Shown here: positions 8,262 to 15,328 of the stretch, one piece after another
Layout of the letters: each line of letters opens with the position of its first letter
Position numbering within the stretch: position 1 is the first letter of the stretch
From: Clostridiales bacterium
GTDB lineage: Bacteria; Bacillota; Clostridia; Peptostreptococcales; Anaerovoracaceae
Assembly (NCBI GenBank): GCA_012515135.1
Contig: JAAYYX010000226.1
Span: forward strand, 1-17,619
Direction: 5' to 3'
Length of the DNA: 17,619 nucleotides
Translations under genes and position numbers: made by a program
Notes under the pieces: model-generated
Seen by the model: only the letters and a program-made list of their open reading frames with translations
The model's database searches: none
What the model was told of the DNA's origin: nothing

Positions 8262-8533
8262 AAGAAGATAATGGTAAAAAATGGCGCGAAGGAGTTTATC
8301 TCTGTACCTGTGAAAGCAGTTTGAAAGCGGATATCATAGAATCAAAGCTAAGGAGCGAAGGTATTCCCTGCCTCAAAAAATATAAAGGTGCAAGCAACTT
8401 CATAGAGATAGCCATGGGAAATACTACAGCATTTCCAATTGATATTTATGTAAGAGAAGAAACGCTGGAAGATGCAAGGAATATCATCATAGCAGTACCC
8501 ATAGATGAAGATTTCAAGGAAGCAGAAGAGTGA
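8258..8533 (+). CDS. Small DUF2007-type protein (putative signal-transducing fold)
   Basis: 91 residues. The pattern of a short strand, a helix with KADIIESKLRSEGIPC, a loop and the strand FPIDIYVREETLEDARNII fits the DUF2007 family (ferredoxin-like, loosely related to the GlnB/CutA fold), whose role is not established. No membrane span or catalytic motif is visible; two Cys (in LCTC and IPC) are present without a metal-site pattern. ATG 8258 overlaps the thrS stop as ATGA, so it is probably translated by re-initiation after thrS. sppA begins 23 bases later. Confidence 0.8.
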   Translation: MKEDNGKKWREGVYLCTCESSLKADIIESKLRSEGIPCLKKYKGASNFIEIAMGNTTAFPIDIYVREETLEDARNIIIAVPIDEDFKEAEE

Positions 8534-8556
8534 CAGTATAAAAGAGGAAAAATCAT

Positions 8557-9585
8557 ATGGATAAAAAATCAAAAATGAAAAAACCGTTAATAATACTCGG
8601 TTCTATACTTGGAGGGCTTATTGCTGTGGGGCTGATTTTCGGAGCAATGGGAAGCGATCCAATAAACAGGGCAACAGGACTTTTCGGTTTCGATACGTCC
8701 GGAGGGTCACAGCAGACCGATTATTCATATGTTTCAGAGGATCATATAGCGGTCATACATGTTGACGGGATAATTGGCGCCGACACATCCGGCAGTTTTC
8801 TTTCGGAGCCTCTTGGGTATGATCATCAGTTCACCATGGACAGCATAGACGAAGCCATAGAGAATGAAGATAACAAAGGCCTGATAATTTTTGTTGATTC
8901 GCCCGGAGGATCCGTTTATGAAACGGATGAACTTTATCTGAAGATAAAAGAATACAAAAAAAAGACTGAGAGGCCCGTGTATGCATATATGGGCTCCATG
9001 GCGGCTTCCGGCGGATACTATCTTTCCGCGGCAGCGGATAAGATATTTGCCAGCAGAAACTGCTGGACCGGATCAATAGGAGTTACAGTGGGTACTTTTT
9101 ATGATATCTCCGGTCTCCTTCAAAAGTACGGAATCCGAACAGTTACTATTGATTCCGGCAGCAACAAATCCATGGGCAGCATGACTAAGCCCATGAGCAG
9201 TGAAGAAAAGGAAATATGGCAGAGGCTTGTTGATGAAGCATATGAACAGTTTGTTGATATCGTTGCCGATGGCAGGGGGATGAGCACCGGTAATGTGAAA
9301 AAACTTGCTGACGGAAGGATATATTCGGCATCCCAGGCAAAGAGCAACGGACTGATAGATGAAATAGGCACGTTTGATGCTGCTGCAAACGATATGAAAA
9401 AACAAAATGATCTGGGCACATGTGAGATATATGAAGTCTATCCCCCCGAAGAGAGCCTTATCGATCAGCTGTTTATGAAAATATCAGCTTCAAAAGAAAG
9501 CGGGAGCGACCTTGAAAAACTTCTTGGCATAATAAATGAAAACGGAAATTATCCTGTGGCATATATTTGTGAGAAACTAAAGTAG
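8557..9585 (+). CDS. sppA: Signal peptide peptidase SppA, short (S49) form
   Basis: 342 residues, close to the B. subtilis SppA length. One N-terminal membrane anchor (about 11-30) is followed by an extracytoplasmic S49 serine protease domain (about 60-300). Ser151 in MAASGGYY is the nucleophile and Lys204 in SNKSMGS the general base; their 53-residue spacing matches the short-form SppA Ser/Lys dyad. FVDSPGGSVYE (112-122) is the oxyanion and substrate-groove motif. Known role: degrading signal peptides left in the membrane, with links to antimicrobial-peptide resistance in Bacillus. GAGG (8544-8547) is 9 bases before the ATG. It is the last gene of the first transcription unit. Confidence 0.95.
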   Translation: MDKKSKMKKPLIILGSILGGLIAVGLIFGAMGSDPINRATGLFGFDTSGGSQQTDYSYVSEDHIAVIHVDGIIGADTSGSFLSEPLGYDHQFTMDSIDEAIENEDNKGLIIFVDSPGGSVYETDELYLKIKEYKKKTERPVYAYMGSMAASGGYYLSAAADKIFASRNCWTGSIGVTVGTFYDISGLLQKYGIRTVTIDSGSNKSMGSMTKPMSSEEKEIWQRLVDEAYEQFVDIVADGRGMSTGNVKKLADGRIYSASQAKSNGLIDEIGTFDAAANDMKKQNDLGTCEIYEVYPPEESLIDQLFMKISASKESGSDLEKLLGIINENGNYPVAYICEKLK

Positions 9586-9598
9586 AAACAAAAAATAT

Positions 9599-9640
9599 CA
9601 AAGAGCTGACAAGGCATAATGCTTGACAGCTCTTTTGTTT
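9599..9640 (+). terminator. Rho-independent terminator after sppA
   Basis: The arm AAAGAGCTGACAAG (from about 9600) pairs with CTTGACAGCTCTTT (ending at 9635) with a single A/A mismatch; the loop is about GCATAATG, whose ends can pair further. TTTTGTTTT follows. It closes the prkC-to-sppA unit. Its descending arm also contains the -35 box of the next promoter. Confidence 0.9.
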
Positions 9641-9651
9641 TATGTTAAATT
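9623..9651 (+). promoter_or_regulatory. Sigma-A-type promoter for the ylxM-to-rluD unit
   Basis: A perfect -35 TTGACA (9623-9628), a spacer of exactly 17 bases, and a -10 of TAAATT (9646-9651, 4 of 6 matches) preceded by TGT at 9643-9645, which makes an extended -10 (TGn). The predicted transcription start falls at about 9657-9659, on or next to the ylxM ATG. The -35 lies within the terminator stem of the upstream operon. Confidence 0.75.
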
Positions 9652-9658
9652 ACATAGT

Positions 9659-10015
9659 ATGTTTGATAAAATAACGAAAACAAGCCTGCTGCATGATTTT
9701 TACGGACAGCTTCTTACGGACAGACAGCAACAGGTAATGAAACTTTATCACGAAGAAAATCTTTCCCTGTCGGAAATAGCCCGGGAGTTCGGTATAAGCA
9801 GGCAGGGGGTTCATGATACATTAAAAAGTGCAGAAAAAACACTGACCGGATATGAAACCAAACTGGGACTTGTTGAAAAATTCAAAAAAACCGAGGGGGC
9901 AGTGAAGGAAATAGACGATATAATAGACCGGATAATCAGTGAAAACAATATTGATAAAGCATCAAAAAATAAACTTAACAATATCAAGAAAATAATAGAT
10001 GAAATAAATGAGTAG
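9659..10015 (+). CDS. ylxM: YlxM/p13-like putative DNA-binding protein
   Basis: 118 residues, mostly helical, with a sigma-70 region 4-like helix-turn-helix (about 34-57: LSLSEIAREFGISRQGVHDTLK), then a charged helical tail. YlxM proteins are encoded just before ffh in most Bacillota and are linked to SRP function or its regulation. The frame extends upstream to a TTG at 9623, but that lies inside the terminator and would add residues the family lacks. ATG 9659 gives MFDKITKTSLLHDFYGQLL, aligning with the usual YlxM start. No Shine-Dalgarno lies upstream, and the predicted transcription start coincides with the ATG, so the message is probably leaderless. The stop codon overlaps the ffh ribosome binding site (TAGGA). 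Confidence 0.92.
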   Translation: MFDKITKTSLLHDFYGQLLTDRQQQVMKLYHEENLSLSEIAREFGISRQGVHDTLKSAEKTLTGYETKLGLVEKFKKTEGAVKEIDDIIDRIISENNIDKASKNKLNNIKKIIDEINE

Positions 10016-10023
10016 GAAATGAA

Positions 10024-11358
10024 ATGGCATTTGAAGGATTAAGCGAAAAACTGCAGGGCGTGTTCAAGGGTCTTAAAAACAAAGGCTCTTTAACAGAGGC
10101 TGACATTGATGAAGCAATGAGAGAAGTCAAGCTTGCACTTCTTGAAGCCGATGTGAACTTTAAGGTGGTAAAAGAATTCATAGCATCGGTAAAAGAAAAA
10201 GCCCTGGGGGCAGAAGTCATGAAAAGCCTTACCCCCGCACAGCAGGTCATCAAAATAGTCAATGACCAGCTTACAGATCTGATGGGCGGATCCGGCAGCA
10301 AACTGACCTATTCATCCTCCGGATTTACGGTGATAATGATGGTGGGGCTTCAGGGAACAGGCAAGACAACAACGTGCGGAAAGCTGGCTTTATGGTTGAA
10401 AAAAAACGGCAAGAGACCCATGCTTTGTGCATGTGACATATACAGGCCTGCGGCTATAGATCAGCTGGAAATAGTGGGCAAATCAGCAGACACACCTGTT
10501 TTTTCCATGAGGGACAGCAAAAATCCCGAGGAGATAGCAAAAAAAGCCAAAAAAGAAGCGGAACTGAAGGGCTTCAATGTACTTATTATAGACACAGCCG
10601 GCAGATTGCAGATAGATGAAAAACTCATGGAAGAGCTGGATGTGATAAAAAAATCAGTAAAACCCCACGAAATACTTCTGGTAGTTGATGCTCTGACAGG
10701 ACAGGATGCGGTCAATGCTGCAGAAGGATTCAACAGTAAACTTGGAATCGACGGCATAATAATGACAAAGATGGATGGTGACTCCCGTGGTGGTGCAGCA
10801 CTTTCCACAAAAAAAGTCACAGGCAGACCCATCAAGTTCATAGGTATGGGTGAAAAAACAGAAAACCTGGAACCCTTCCACCCGGAAAGGATGGCCGGCA
10901 GGATACTGGGAATGGGAGATATGCTCTCTCTTATAGAAAAAGCCGAGGAGACCTTTGACGAAGATCAAAACAGGAAGCTGGAAAAGAAACTTCGAAAAAA
11001 TGAATTCACCCTGGAAGATTTTCTTGAACAGATGGGTCAGATCAGACAAATGGGCGGGCTTGCAAAAATGATGGAAATGCTGCCGGGTGCCGGAACAAAA
11101 CAGATGAAAGATGTGGATGTGGACAAGGGAGAAAAAGAGTTTCTTCAGATGGAGTCCATAATATATTCGATGACAAAGGAAGAAAGACGGGATCCGTCGA
11201 TTTTGAACGCCAGCAGAAGAAAACGAATAGCAGCCGGCAGTGGACAGCCGGTCAGCAGAATAAACAGCCTGATCAAAAAATATGAAGAGGCAAAAAAAAT
11301 GATGAAAACCATGGCAAGACCCGGAGCAAAAATGCCCAGGATGTTCAGAGGTTTATAA
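10024..11358 (+). CDS. ffh: Signal recognition particle protein Ffh
   Basis: 444 residues, normal length. Four-helix N domain (1-95), GTPase G domain with G1 GLQGTGKT (108-115), insertion-box region, DTAGRLQ (190-196), TKMDGDSRGG (248-257) and the GMGE loop (274-277), then a methionine-rich M domain (about 325-435) including MGGLAKMMEMLPG and the RNA-binding RKRIAAGSGQPVSRIN stretch. With 4.5S/scRNA it brings signal-peptide-bearing nascent chains to FtsY at the membrane. AGGA (10014-10017), overlapping the ylxM stop, is 6 bases before the ATG. rpsP follows, the classic order. ftsY is not next to it here. Confidence 0.98.
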   Translation: MAFEGLSEKLQGVFKGLKNKGSLTEADIDEAMREVKLALLEADVNFKVVKEFIASVKEKALGAEVMKSLTPAQQVIKIVNDQLTDLMGGSGSKLTYSSSGFTVIMMVGLQGTGKTTTCGKLALWLKKNGKRPMLCACDIYRPAAIDQLEIVGKSADTPVFSMRDSKNPEEIAKKAKKEAELKGFNVLIIDTAGRLQIDEKLMEELDVIKKSVKPHEILLVVDALTGQDAVNAAEGFNSKLGIDGIIMTKMDGDSRGGAALSTKKVTGRPIKFIGMGEKTENLEPFHPERMAGRILGMGDMLSLIEKAEETFDEDQNRKLEKKLRKNEFTLEDFLEQMGQIRQMGGLAKMMEMLPGAGTKQMKDVDVDKGEKEFLQMESIIYSMTKEERRDPSILNASRRKRIAAGSGQPVSRINSLIKKYEEAKKMMKTMARPGAKMPRMFRGL

Positions 11359-11388
11359 TAAAAAACATATTTTTAGGAGGAAACAAAA

Positions 11389-11628
11389 ATGGTAAAAATC
11401 AGACTTAAAAGAATAGGTGCAAAGAAAAAACCTTTTTATAGAATAGTCGTTGCAGACGGCCGTGCACCCAGAGACGGAAAGTTTATCGAAGAGATCGGGT
11501 ACTACAATCCCCTTGCAGACCCGGCTGAAATCAAGGTAGACGGAGACAAAGCAAAAAAATGGATAGATGATGGTGCCAGGCCCACAGAAACAGTAAGAAG
11601 TCTTTTCAAAAAAGCAGGTATACTGTAG
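11389..11628 (+). CDS. rpsP: 30S ribosomal protein bS16
   Basis: 79 residues, standard bS16 length. The N-terminal MVKIRLKRIGAKKKPFYRIV and the GYYNPLADP turn are diagnostic. It is a primary 16S rRNA binder needed for 30S platform assembly. A strong AGGAGG (11375-11380) sits 8 bases before the ATG, in line with the high output needed for a ribosomal protein inside a polycistronic unit. Confidence 0.98.
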   Translation: MVKIRLKRIGAKKKPFYRIVVADGRAPRDGKFIEEIGYYNPLADPAEIKVDGDKAKKWIDDGARPTETVRSLFKKAGIL

Positions 11629-11649
11629 TAAAGGAAATGGTGCAGACTA

Positions 11650-11880
11650 ATGGTAGAATTGGTTGAAGTAATTGCCAGATCCCTTGTTGATGATCCCGAT
11701 GCCGTGGAAGTTTCGGAAACTACCGACAACAACACGACGGTGGTGCAGCTTAAGGTAGCCCCGGATGACATGGGCAAGGTCATAGGCAAGCAGGGCAGGA
11801 TCGCAAAGGCTTTGAGGACTGTTGTCAAGGCAGCGGCCACAAAGTCCGGCAAAAAAGTAGTAGTTGAAATAATCCAGTGA
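11650..11880 (+). CDS. khpA: KH-domain RNA-binding protein KhpA
   Basis: 76 residues forming a single KH domain, with the nucleic-acid-binding GxxG loop as GKQG (46-49) in the block MGKVIGKQGRIAKALRTVVK. The known homologue KhpA (YlqC) pairs with KhpB/Jag and binds many RNAs; in streptococci it affects cell elongation and division. Its place between rpsP and rimM is highly conserved. The AGGA (11632-11635) is about 14 bases from the ATG, far for a ribosome binding site, so expression may depend on coupling to rpsP. Confidence 0.96.
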   Translation: MVELVEVIARSLVDDPDAVEVSETTDNNTTVVQLKVAPDDMGKVIGKQGRIAKALRTVVKAAATKSGKKVVVEIIQ

Positions 11881-11883
11881 AAA

Positions 11884-11914
11884 AAGGCACGTATATAAAA
11901 GATATATGTGCCTT
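11884..11914 (+). other. Intergenic RNA hairpin between khpA and rimM
   Basis: AAGGCACGTATAT (11884-11896) can pair with ATATATGTGCCTT (11902-11914) over 13 pairs with one G-U, around a 5-base loop. It begins 4 bases after the khpA stop. It is not followed by a U-run on the plus strand, so it does not look like a normal terminator. It may mark mRNA processing or protect the 3' end of the rpsP-khpA message. On the minus strand it would be followed by a T-run, but no minus-strand gene ends here. Confidence 0.6.
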
Positions 11915-11932
11915 ATAAATAATGAGAAAAAA

Positions 11933-12424
11933 ATGGTAAAAATCAGGATAGGATATGTGACAGGTGCAGTGGGCCTAAAAGGCGAAATAAAAGTATACAG
12001 CTACCTGGAAAATACGAAATTGTTTCAGTCTCTTGAGAGAATATTTATAGACGGACAGGAAGTGAAAATAGAAAACGTCCGTTATAAAGGAAAAATCGTC
12101 ATACTTAAAGTATCAAACATAAGCGACAGGGACACAGCAGAAAGACAGAAAGACAGGAATGTGTATATTTGGGAGGATCAAACGGAAAAACTTCCCGAAG
12201 GAACATATTATGTCAGGGACATTTTGGGTTTTTCTGTTTTTGATACGGAAGATAATCAGCTTGGGGTATTAAGAGATGTGACCGGAAGCGGAGCACAGGA
12301 CATTTTGAATATAATCGACAAAGAAGGAAAGAACATTATGATCCCTGCTGTGCCCGAATTTCTGATCAGTGCAGATATGAAAGAAAAGAAAATCATCGTC
12401 AGACTGATAGAGGGAATGATATGA
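11933..12424 (+). CDS. rimM: 16S rRNA processing/30S maturation protein RimM
   Basis: 163 residues, normal length. The N-terminal RimM barrel starts MVKIRIGYVTGAVGLKGEIKV; the C-terminal PRC-like barrel (about 85-163) contains YYVRDILGFSVF and IPAVPEFL. It binds uS19 and assists 30S head maturation. An in-frame ATG at 11906 lies inside the hairpin, whereas ATG 11933 matches the family start and has a weak GAG (11924-11926) 6 bases upstream. The stop overlaps the trmD start as ATGA. Confidence 0.95.
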   Translation: MVKIRIGYVTGAVGLKGEIKVYSYLENTKLFQSLERIFIDGQEVKIENVRYKGKIVILKVSNISDRDTAERQKDRNVYIWEDQTEKLPEGTYYVRDILGFSVFDTEDNQLGVLRDVTGSGAQDILNIIDKEGKNIMIPAVPEFLISADMKEKKIIVRLIEGMI

Positions 12425-13158
12425 ATATAGAGATACTGACACTTTTCCCGGAAATGTTCGACTCTGTAAGAAGCAGTATGCTTGGTAAAGCCCTTGAGAG
12501 AGGTCTCCTAAGCCTGGGGACAACGGATATAAGGGACTTTACCCACGATAAACATAATAAAACAGATGATTATCCCTTTGGGGGCGGTGCCGGAATGGTC
12601 ATGATGGCGGATCCGGTTTTCAGAGCACTTGAATCTTTGGATGCGGGAAAAAAAAGGATACTTTACATGTCTCCCAAAGGCAGTCTTTTATGCAAGGCAA
12701 AACTTGAGGAACTGGCGGAAGAAAAAGAACTGGTTATGATCTGCGGCCATTATGAGGGCATTGATGAAAGAATAATAGAATACTGGCATGCAGAAGAAAT
12801 ATCCATAGGCGATTACATATTGACAGGAGGAGAACCCGCTGCGCTGGTACTTATAGATGCCGTTGCCAGACTTATACCCGGAGTTTTGGGAAACAGCGAT
12901 TCAGTAAGAGAGGAGTCTGTTTATTCCGGCCTTTTGGAACATCCTCAGTACACAAAACCCAGAGAATACAGAGGCATGAAAGTCCCTCAGGTCCTCCTGG
13001 ACGGCAATCATAAAATGATTGATTTATGGAAATTTGAAAAGGCTCTTGAGATCACCAGAGAAAGAAGACCCGATCTCTTTGAAGAATATATAAAGGATCC
13101 CGGCAAGCTGACAAAAGAAGAGAGAAAATTATTGGAAAAAATGGTTGATATAGTGTAA
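12421..13158 (+). CDS. trmD: tRNA (guanine-N1)-methyltransferase TrmD
   Basis: 245 residues, normal length. It methylates G37 N1 of tRNAs reading CNN codons and similar, preventing +1 frameshifts. The SPOUT trefoil-knot motifs are clear: YPFGGGAGMVM (51-61), YMSPKG (82-87), ICGHYEGIDERI (107-118), SIGDYILTGGEPA (128-140), R150 in ARLIPGVLG and LEHPQYTKP (172-180). The residue aligned with catalytic Asp169 of E. coli is Glu165 (in REESV); the offset of 4 is fixed by R150 matching R154. The ATGA overlap with rimM is the conserved arrangement. rplS does not follow. Confidence 0.96.
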   Translation: MNIEILTLFPEMFDSVRSSMLGKALERGLLSLGTTDIRDFTHDKHNKTDDYPFGGGAGMVMMADPVFRALESLDAGKKRILYMSPKGSLLCKAKLEELAEEKELVMICGHYEGIDERIIEYWHAEEISIGDYILTGGEPAALVLIDAVARLIPGVLGNSDSVREESVYSGLLEHPQYTKPREYRGMKVPQVLLDGNHKMIDLWKFEKALEITRERRPDLFEEYIKDPGKLTKEERKLLEKMVDIV

Positions 13159-13178
13159 AATATAGACGGAGACATAAC

Positions 13179-14174
13179 ATGCCAAAACCAAAAAAAAGAA
13201 CTATATCTATATTCATACTGGCGGCAATAGCACTATATATTGTTATAGGTGTAATACCGACACTGACCGGAGCTCTGACCAGAACAGAAATACTTGAGTA
13301 TGGCGACCTTAAAGCCAGACATGAAATAAAGTGCTGGATAATAAGAAGCGAGACAGTGTATTCTGCAACCTCAAAAGGTACCGTAGAATACAAGGTCGAT
13401 GAAGGAACGCTTCTCAGGAAAGGAGCAAAGGTGCTTGGATTCACACCGGCCGTTTCAGAAAAAGAAGATGATGCGGAGCAGGGATCGGATCAACAAAAAT
13501 ACATAAAAAGACTTGCAGGTTCAATGATATCTGACAGCAAGTTCACAGCTGCAAGAAAGGGCATATTCACCACTATGATAGACGGTTATGAAAACTACTT
13601 CACTCCCGAGAACATGGAGAAGCTTAAATATTCAGAAGTCAAAGACATAGAGGAGCCCGCAGAAAATATTGCCCGGGAAAAAGTGACGACCGGAGAGCCG
13701 ATTTATAAGATAGCAGACAACAGTGAATGGTTCCTTGTTTTTTGGATCGATTCAGGAGATATACCCAATTACAAGGAAGGTAGCACAGTAAAGGCAGAAC
13801 TTCCGGAGGGAAGCGTTTCCTGCAGTATTAAAAACATCCTGCAGGAAGGAGAAAGATGGAGGATAATAGCCAGGAGCACAAGTTATTACAAAAATTTTGT
13901 AAAAAACAGGATGATGGAAGGCTATATGGTCACCACTGATACCAGAGGTCTTCTGGTCAGCAACAGTGCCCTTACAACAAGGAACGATGTTACCGGTTTA
14001 TATGTCAAAAAAGCCACGGGTGAATATGAATTCGTTCCCGTAAGTACCATAGCAACAGACGGAGAAAAAACACTGTTGGCGGAAGATATATTTTATGATG
14101 AAAACGGAGAAGGAGTAGAAACTGTGAAGGTATATGACGAAGTTCTAAAAAACCCGGAAGCAGACAAAAACTGA
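13179..14174 (+). CDS. HlyD-like membrane-anchored protein of unknown role
   Basis: 331 residues. A basic head and one membrane span (about 8-28) lead into an extracytoplasmic beta-rich region. Residues about 55-90 and 125-165 look like two lipoyl/barrel-sandwich halves (SATSKGTVEYKVDEGTLLRKG and ARKGIFTTMIDGYE), split by a short charged stretch rather than a long coiled coil; a beta-barrel region (about 165-320) includes GLLVSNSAL and FVPVSTIATDG. This is the outline of periplasmic-adaptor (HlyD-family) proteins, but no ABC, RND or MFS partner lies nearby. Its neighbours are trmD (20 bases upstream) and yggS-sepF-divIVA, so a link to envelope growth or division is inferred from context only. 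GGAG (13168-13171) is 7 bases before the ATG. Confidence 0.75.
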   Translation: MPKPKKRTISIFILAAIALYIVIGVIPTLTGALTRTEILEYGDLKARHEIKCWIIRSETVYSATSKGTVEYKVDEGTLLRKGAKVLGFTPAVSEKEDDAEQGSDQQKYIKRLAGSMISDSKFTAARKGIFTTMIDGYENYFTPENMEKLKYSEVKDIEEPAENIAREKVTTGEPIYKIADNSEWFLVFWIDSGDIPNYKEGSTVKAELPEGSVSCSIKNILQEGERWRIIARSTSYYKNFVKNRMMEGYMVTTDTRGLLVSNSALTTRNDVTGLYVKKATGEYEFVPVSTIATDGEKTLLAEDIFYDENGEGVETVKVYDEVLKNPEADKN

Positions 14175-14175
14175 T

Positions 14176-14841
14176 ATGGAGAACATAAAAGAGAATCTTA
14201 AAAAAATCAAAGCAGAACTTGACAAAGGAGTACTGCTTCTGGCAGTGACAAAAACCAGAACACCTGAAGAGATCAATACAGCTATCGATGAAGGAGTTAC
14301 GGACATAGGAGAAAACAAAGTCCAGGAGATAACAGATAAGTATGATCGAGTAAAGCCGGTGAGATGGCATATGATAGGTCATTTGCAGACCAATAAGGTC
14401 AAATATATTATTGATAAAGTCCACATGATACACTCTGTTGACTCAATGAAAATCGCAAAAGAAATAGACAAAAGGGCCGCCGCAAAAGGACTCATAATGG
14501 ATATTCTCATACAGGTGAACCCTGCTTCCGAAAAAAGCAAATTCGGGATAAGCACAGGGGAAACAGAGAATTTGATAAAAGAAATACTTGAATGCTGCAA
14601 GAACATAAGGATCAGAGGACTTATGTGTGTAGTGCCTTTTGCAGAAGATCCGGAAGAGATAAGAGGATATTTTGCGCAAGTCAAGAAACAGTATGACCAG
14701 TACGGAAAAATCAGTCATGAAAGGCTGGATTTCAAATATCTATCTATGGGTATGACCCATGATTATAAGGTTGCAGTGGAAGAAGGATCCAATCTTGTAA
14801 GAATAGGAACAGCCATATTCGGAGAAAGAGTTTACAATTAA
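14176..14841 (+). CDS. yggS: YggS-family pyridoxal-phosphate homeostasis protein
   Basis: 221 residues, type III PLP fold (alanine-racemase-like barrel). The PLP lysine is K26 in LAVTKTR. Other markers are GENKVQE, WHMIGHLQTNKVK, IHSVDS, QVNPASEKSKFG and the phosphate-binding end SMGMTHDYKVAVEEGSNLVRIG. Members (YlmE, YggS, PROSC) bind PLP and buffer its level without a known reaction. It starts 1 base after the preceding stop with no close Shine-Dalgarno (GGAAG is 15 bases away), so it is probably coupled. The yggS-sepF order is conserved in Bacillota. Confidence 0.96.
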   Translation: MENIKENLKKIKAELDKGVLLLAVTKTRTPEEINTAIDEGVTDIGENKVQEITDKYDRVKPVRWHMIGHLQTNKVKYIIDKVHMIHSVDSMKIAKEIDKRAAAKGLIMDILIQVNPASEKSKFGISTGETENLIKEILECCKNIRIRGLMCVVPFAEDPEEIRGYFAQVKKQYDQYGKISHERLDFKYLSMGMTHDYKVAVEEGSNLVRIGTAIFGERVYN

Positions 14842-14854
14842 GGAGGATAATAAT

Positions 14855-15325
14855 ATGGGAGTATTTAGTAAGTTCAAGGACCTGGTGGGCATCGAAGAGA
14901 TCGATGATGATGAATTTGAAGAAGAGATCGCGGAGAGCAGGGCCCCCCTCGAAAAAAGACCGGCGGAAACAAAGTCGACATACAGCAGAAGAGATGCAAA
15001 AGAGAAAGTGATGCCTATGCAGTCAAGAACAACAAATCCTTTTAAGCTGGTAGTCATAGAACCTGAAGGATTTGAGGAGTGCCCCAAACTTGTGGATTCT
15101 CTGAAAACAAGAAAACCCATAATAATAAACCTTGAAAAAATCGAATCCGAAACGGCCAGGAAGATATTTGATTTTCTTAGCGGAGCCACGTATGCGCTCA
15201 ACGGCAATGTGCAGAAAGTCGCAAACAATATTTTTGTTTTTGCACCTGAGAACGTGGATATTTCTTCGAGCATAGAAAATAAAGGATTCGATTTCAACAA
15301 CATGCACAGTGATTCTTGGAGGTAA
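14855..15325 (+). CDS. sepF: Cell division protein SepF
   Basis: 156 residues. The N-terminal MGVFSKFKDLVGI can form the amphipathic membrane-binding helix; an acidic, low-complexity linker (14-60) follows, then the SepF core (about 61-135) with FKLVVIEP, IINLEKI and FDFLSGATYALNG. G110 corresponds to the Gly needed for SepF polymerisation in B. subtilis. It anchors FtsZ filaments to the membrane and forms rings at the septum. AGGAGG (14841-14846) is 8 bases from the ATG and shares a base with the yggS stop. Confidence 0.96.
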   Translation: MGVFSKFKDLVGIEEIDDDEFEEEIAESRAPLEKRPAETKSTYSRRDAKEKVMPMQSRTTNPFKLVVIEPEGFEECPKLVDSLKTRKPIIINLEKIESETARKIFDFLSGATYALNGNVQKVANNIFVFAPENVDISSSIENKGFDFNNMHSDSWR

Positions 15326-15328
15326 AAA

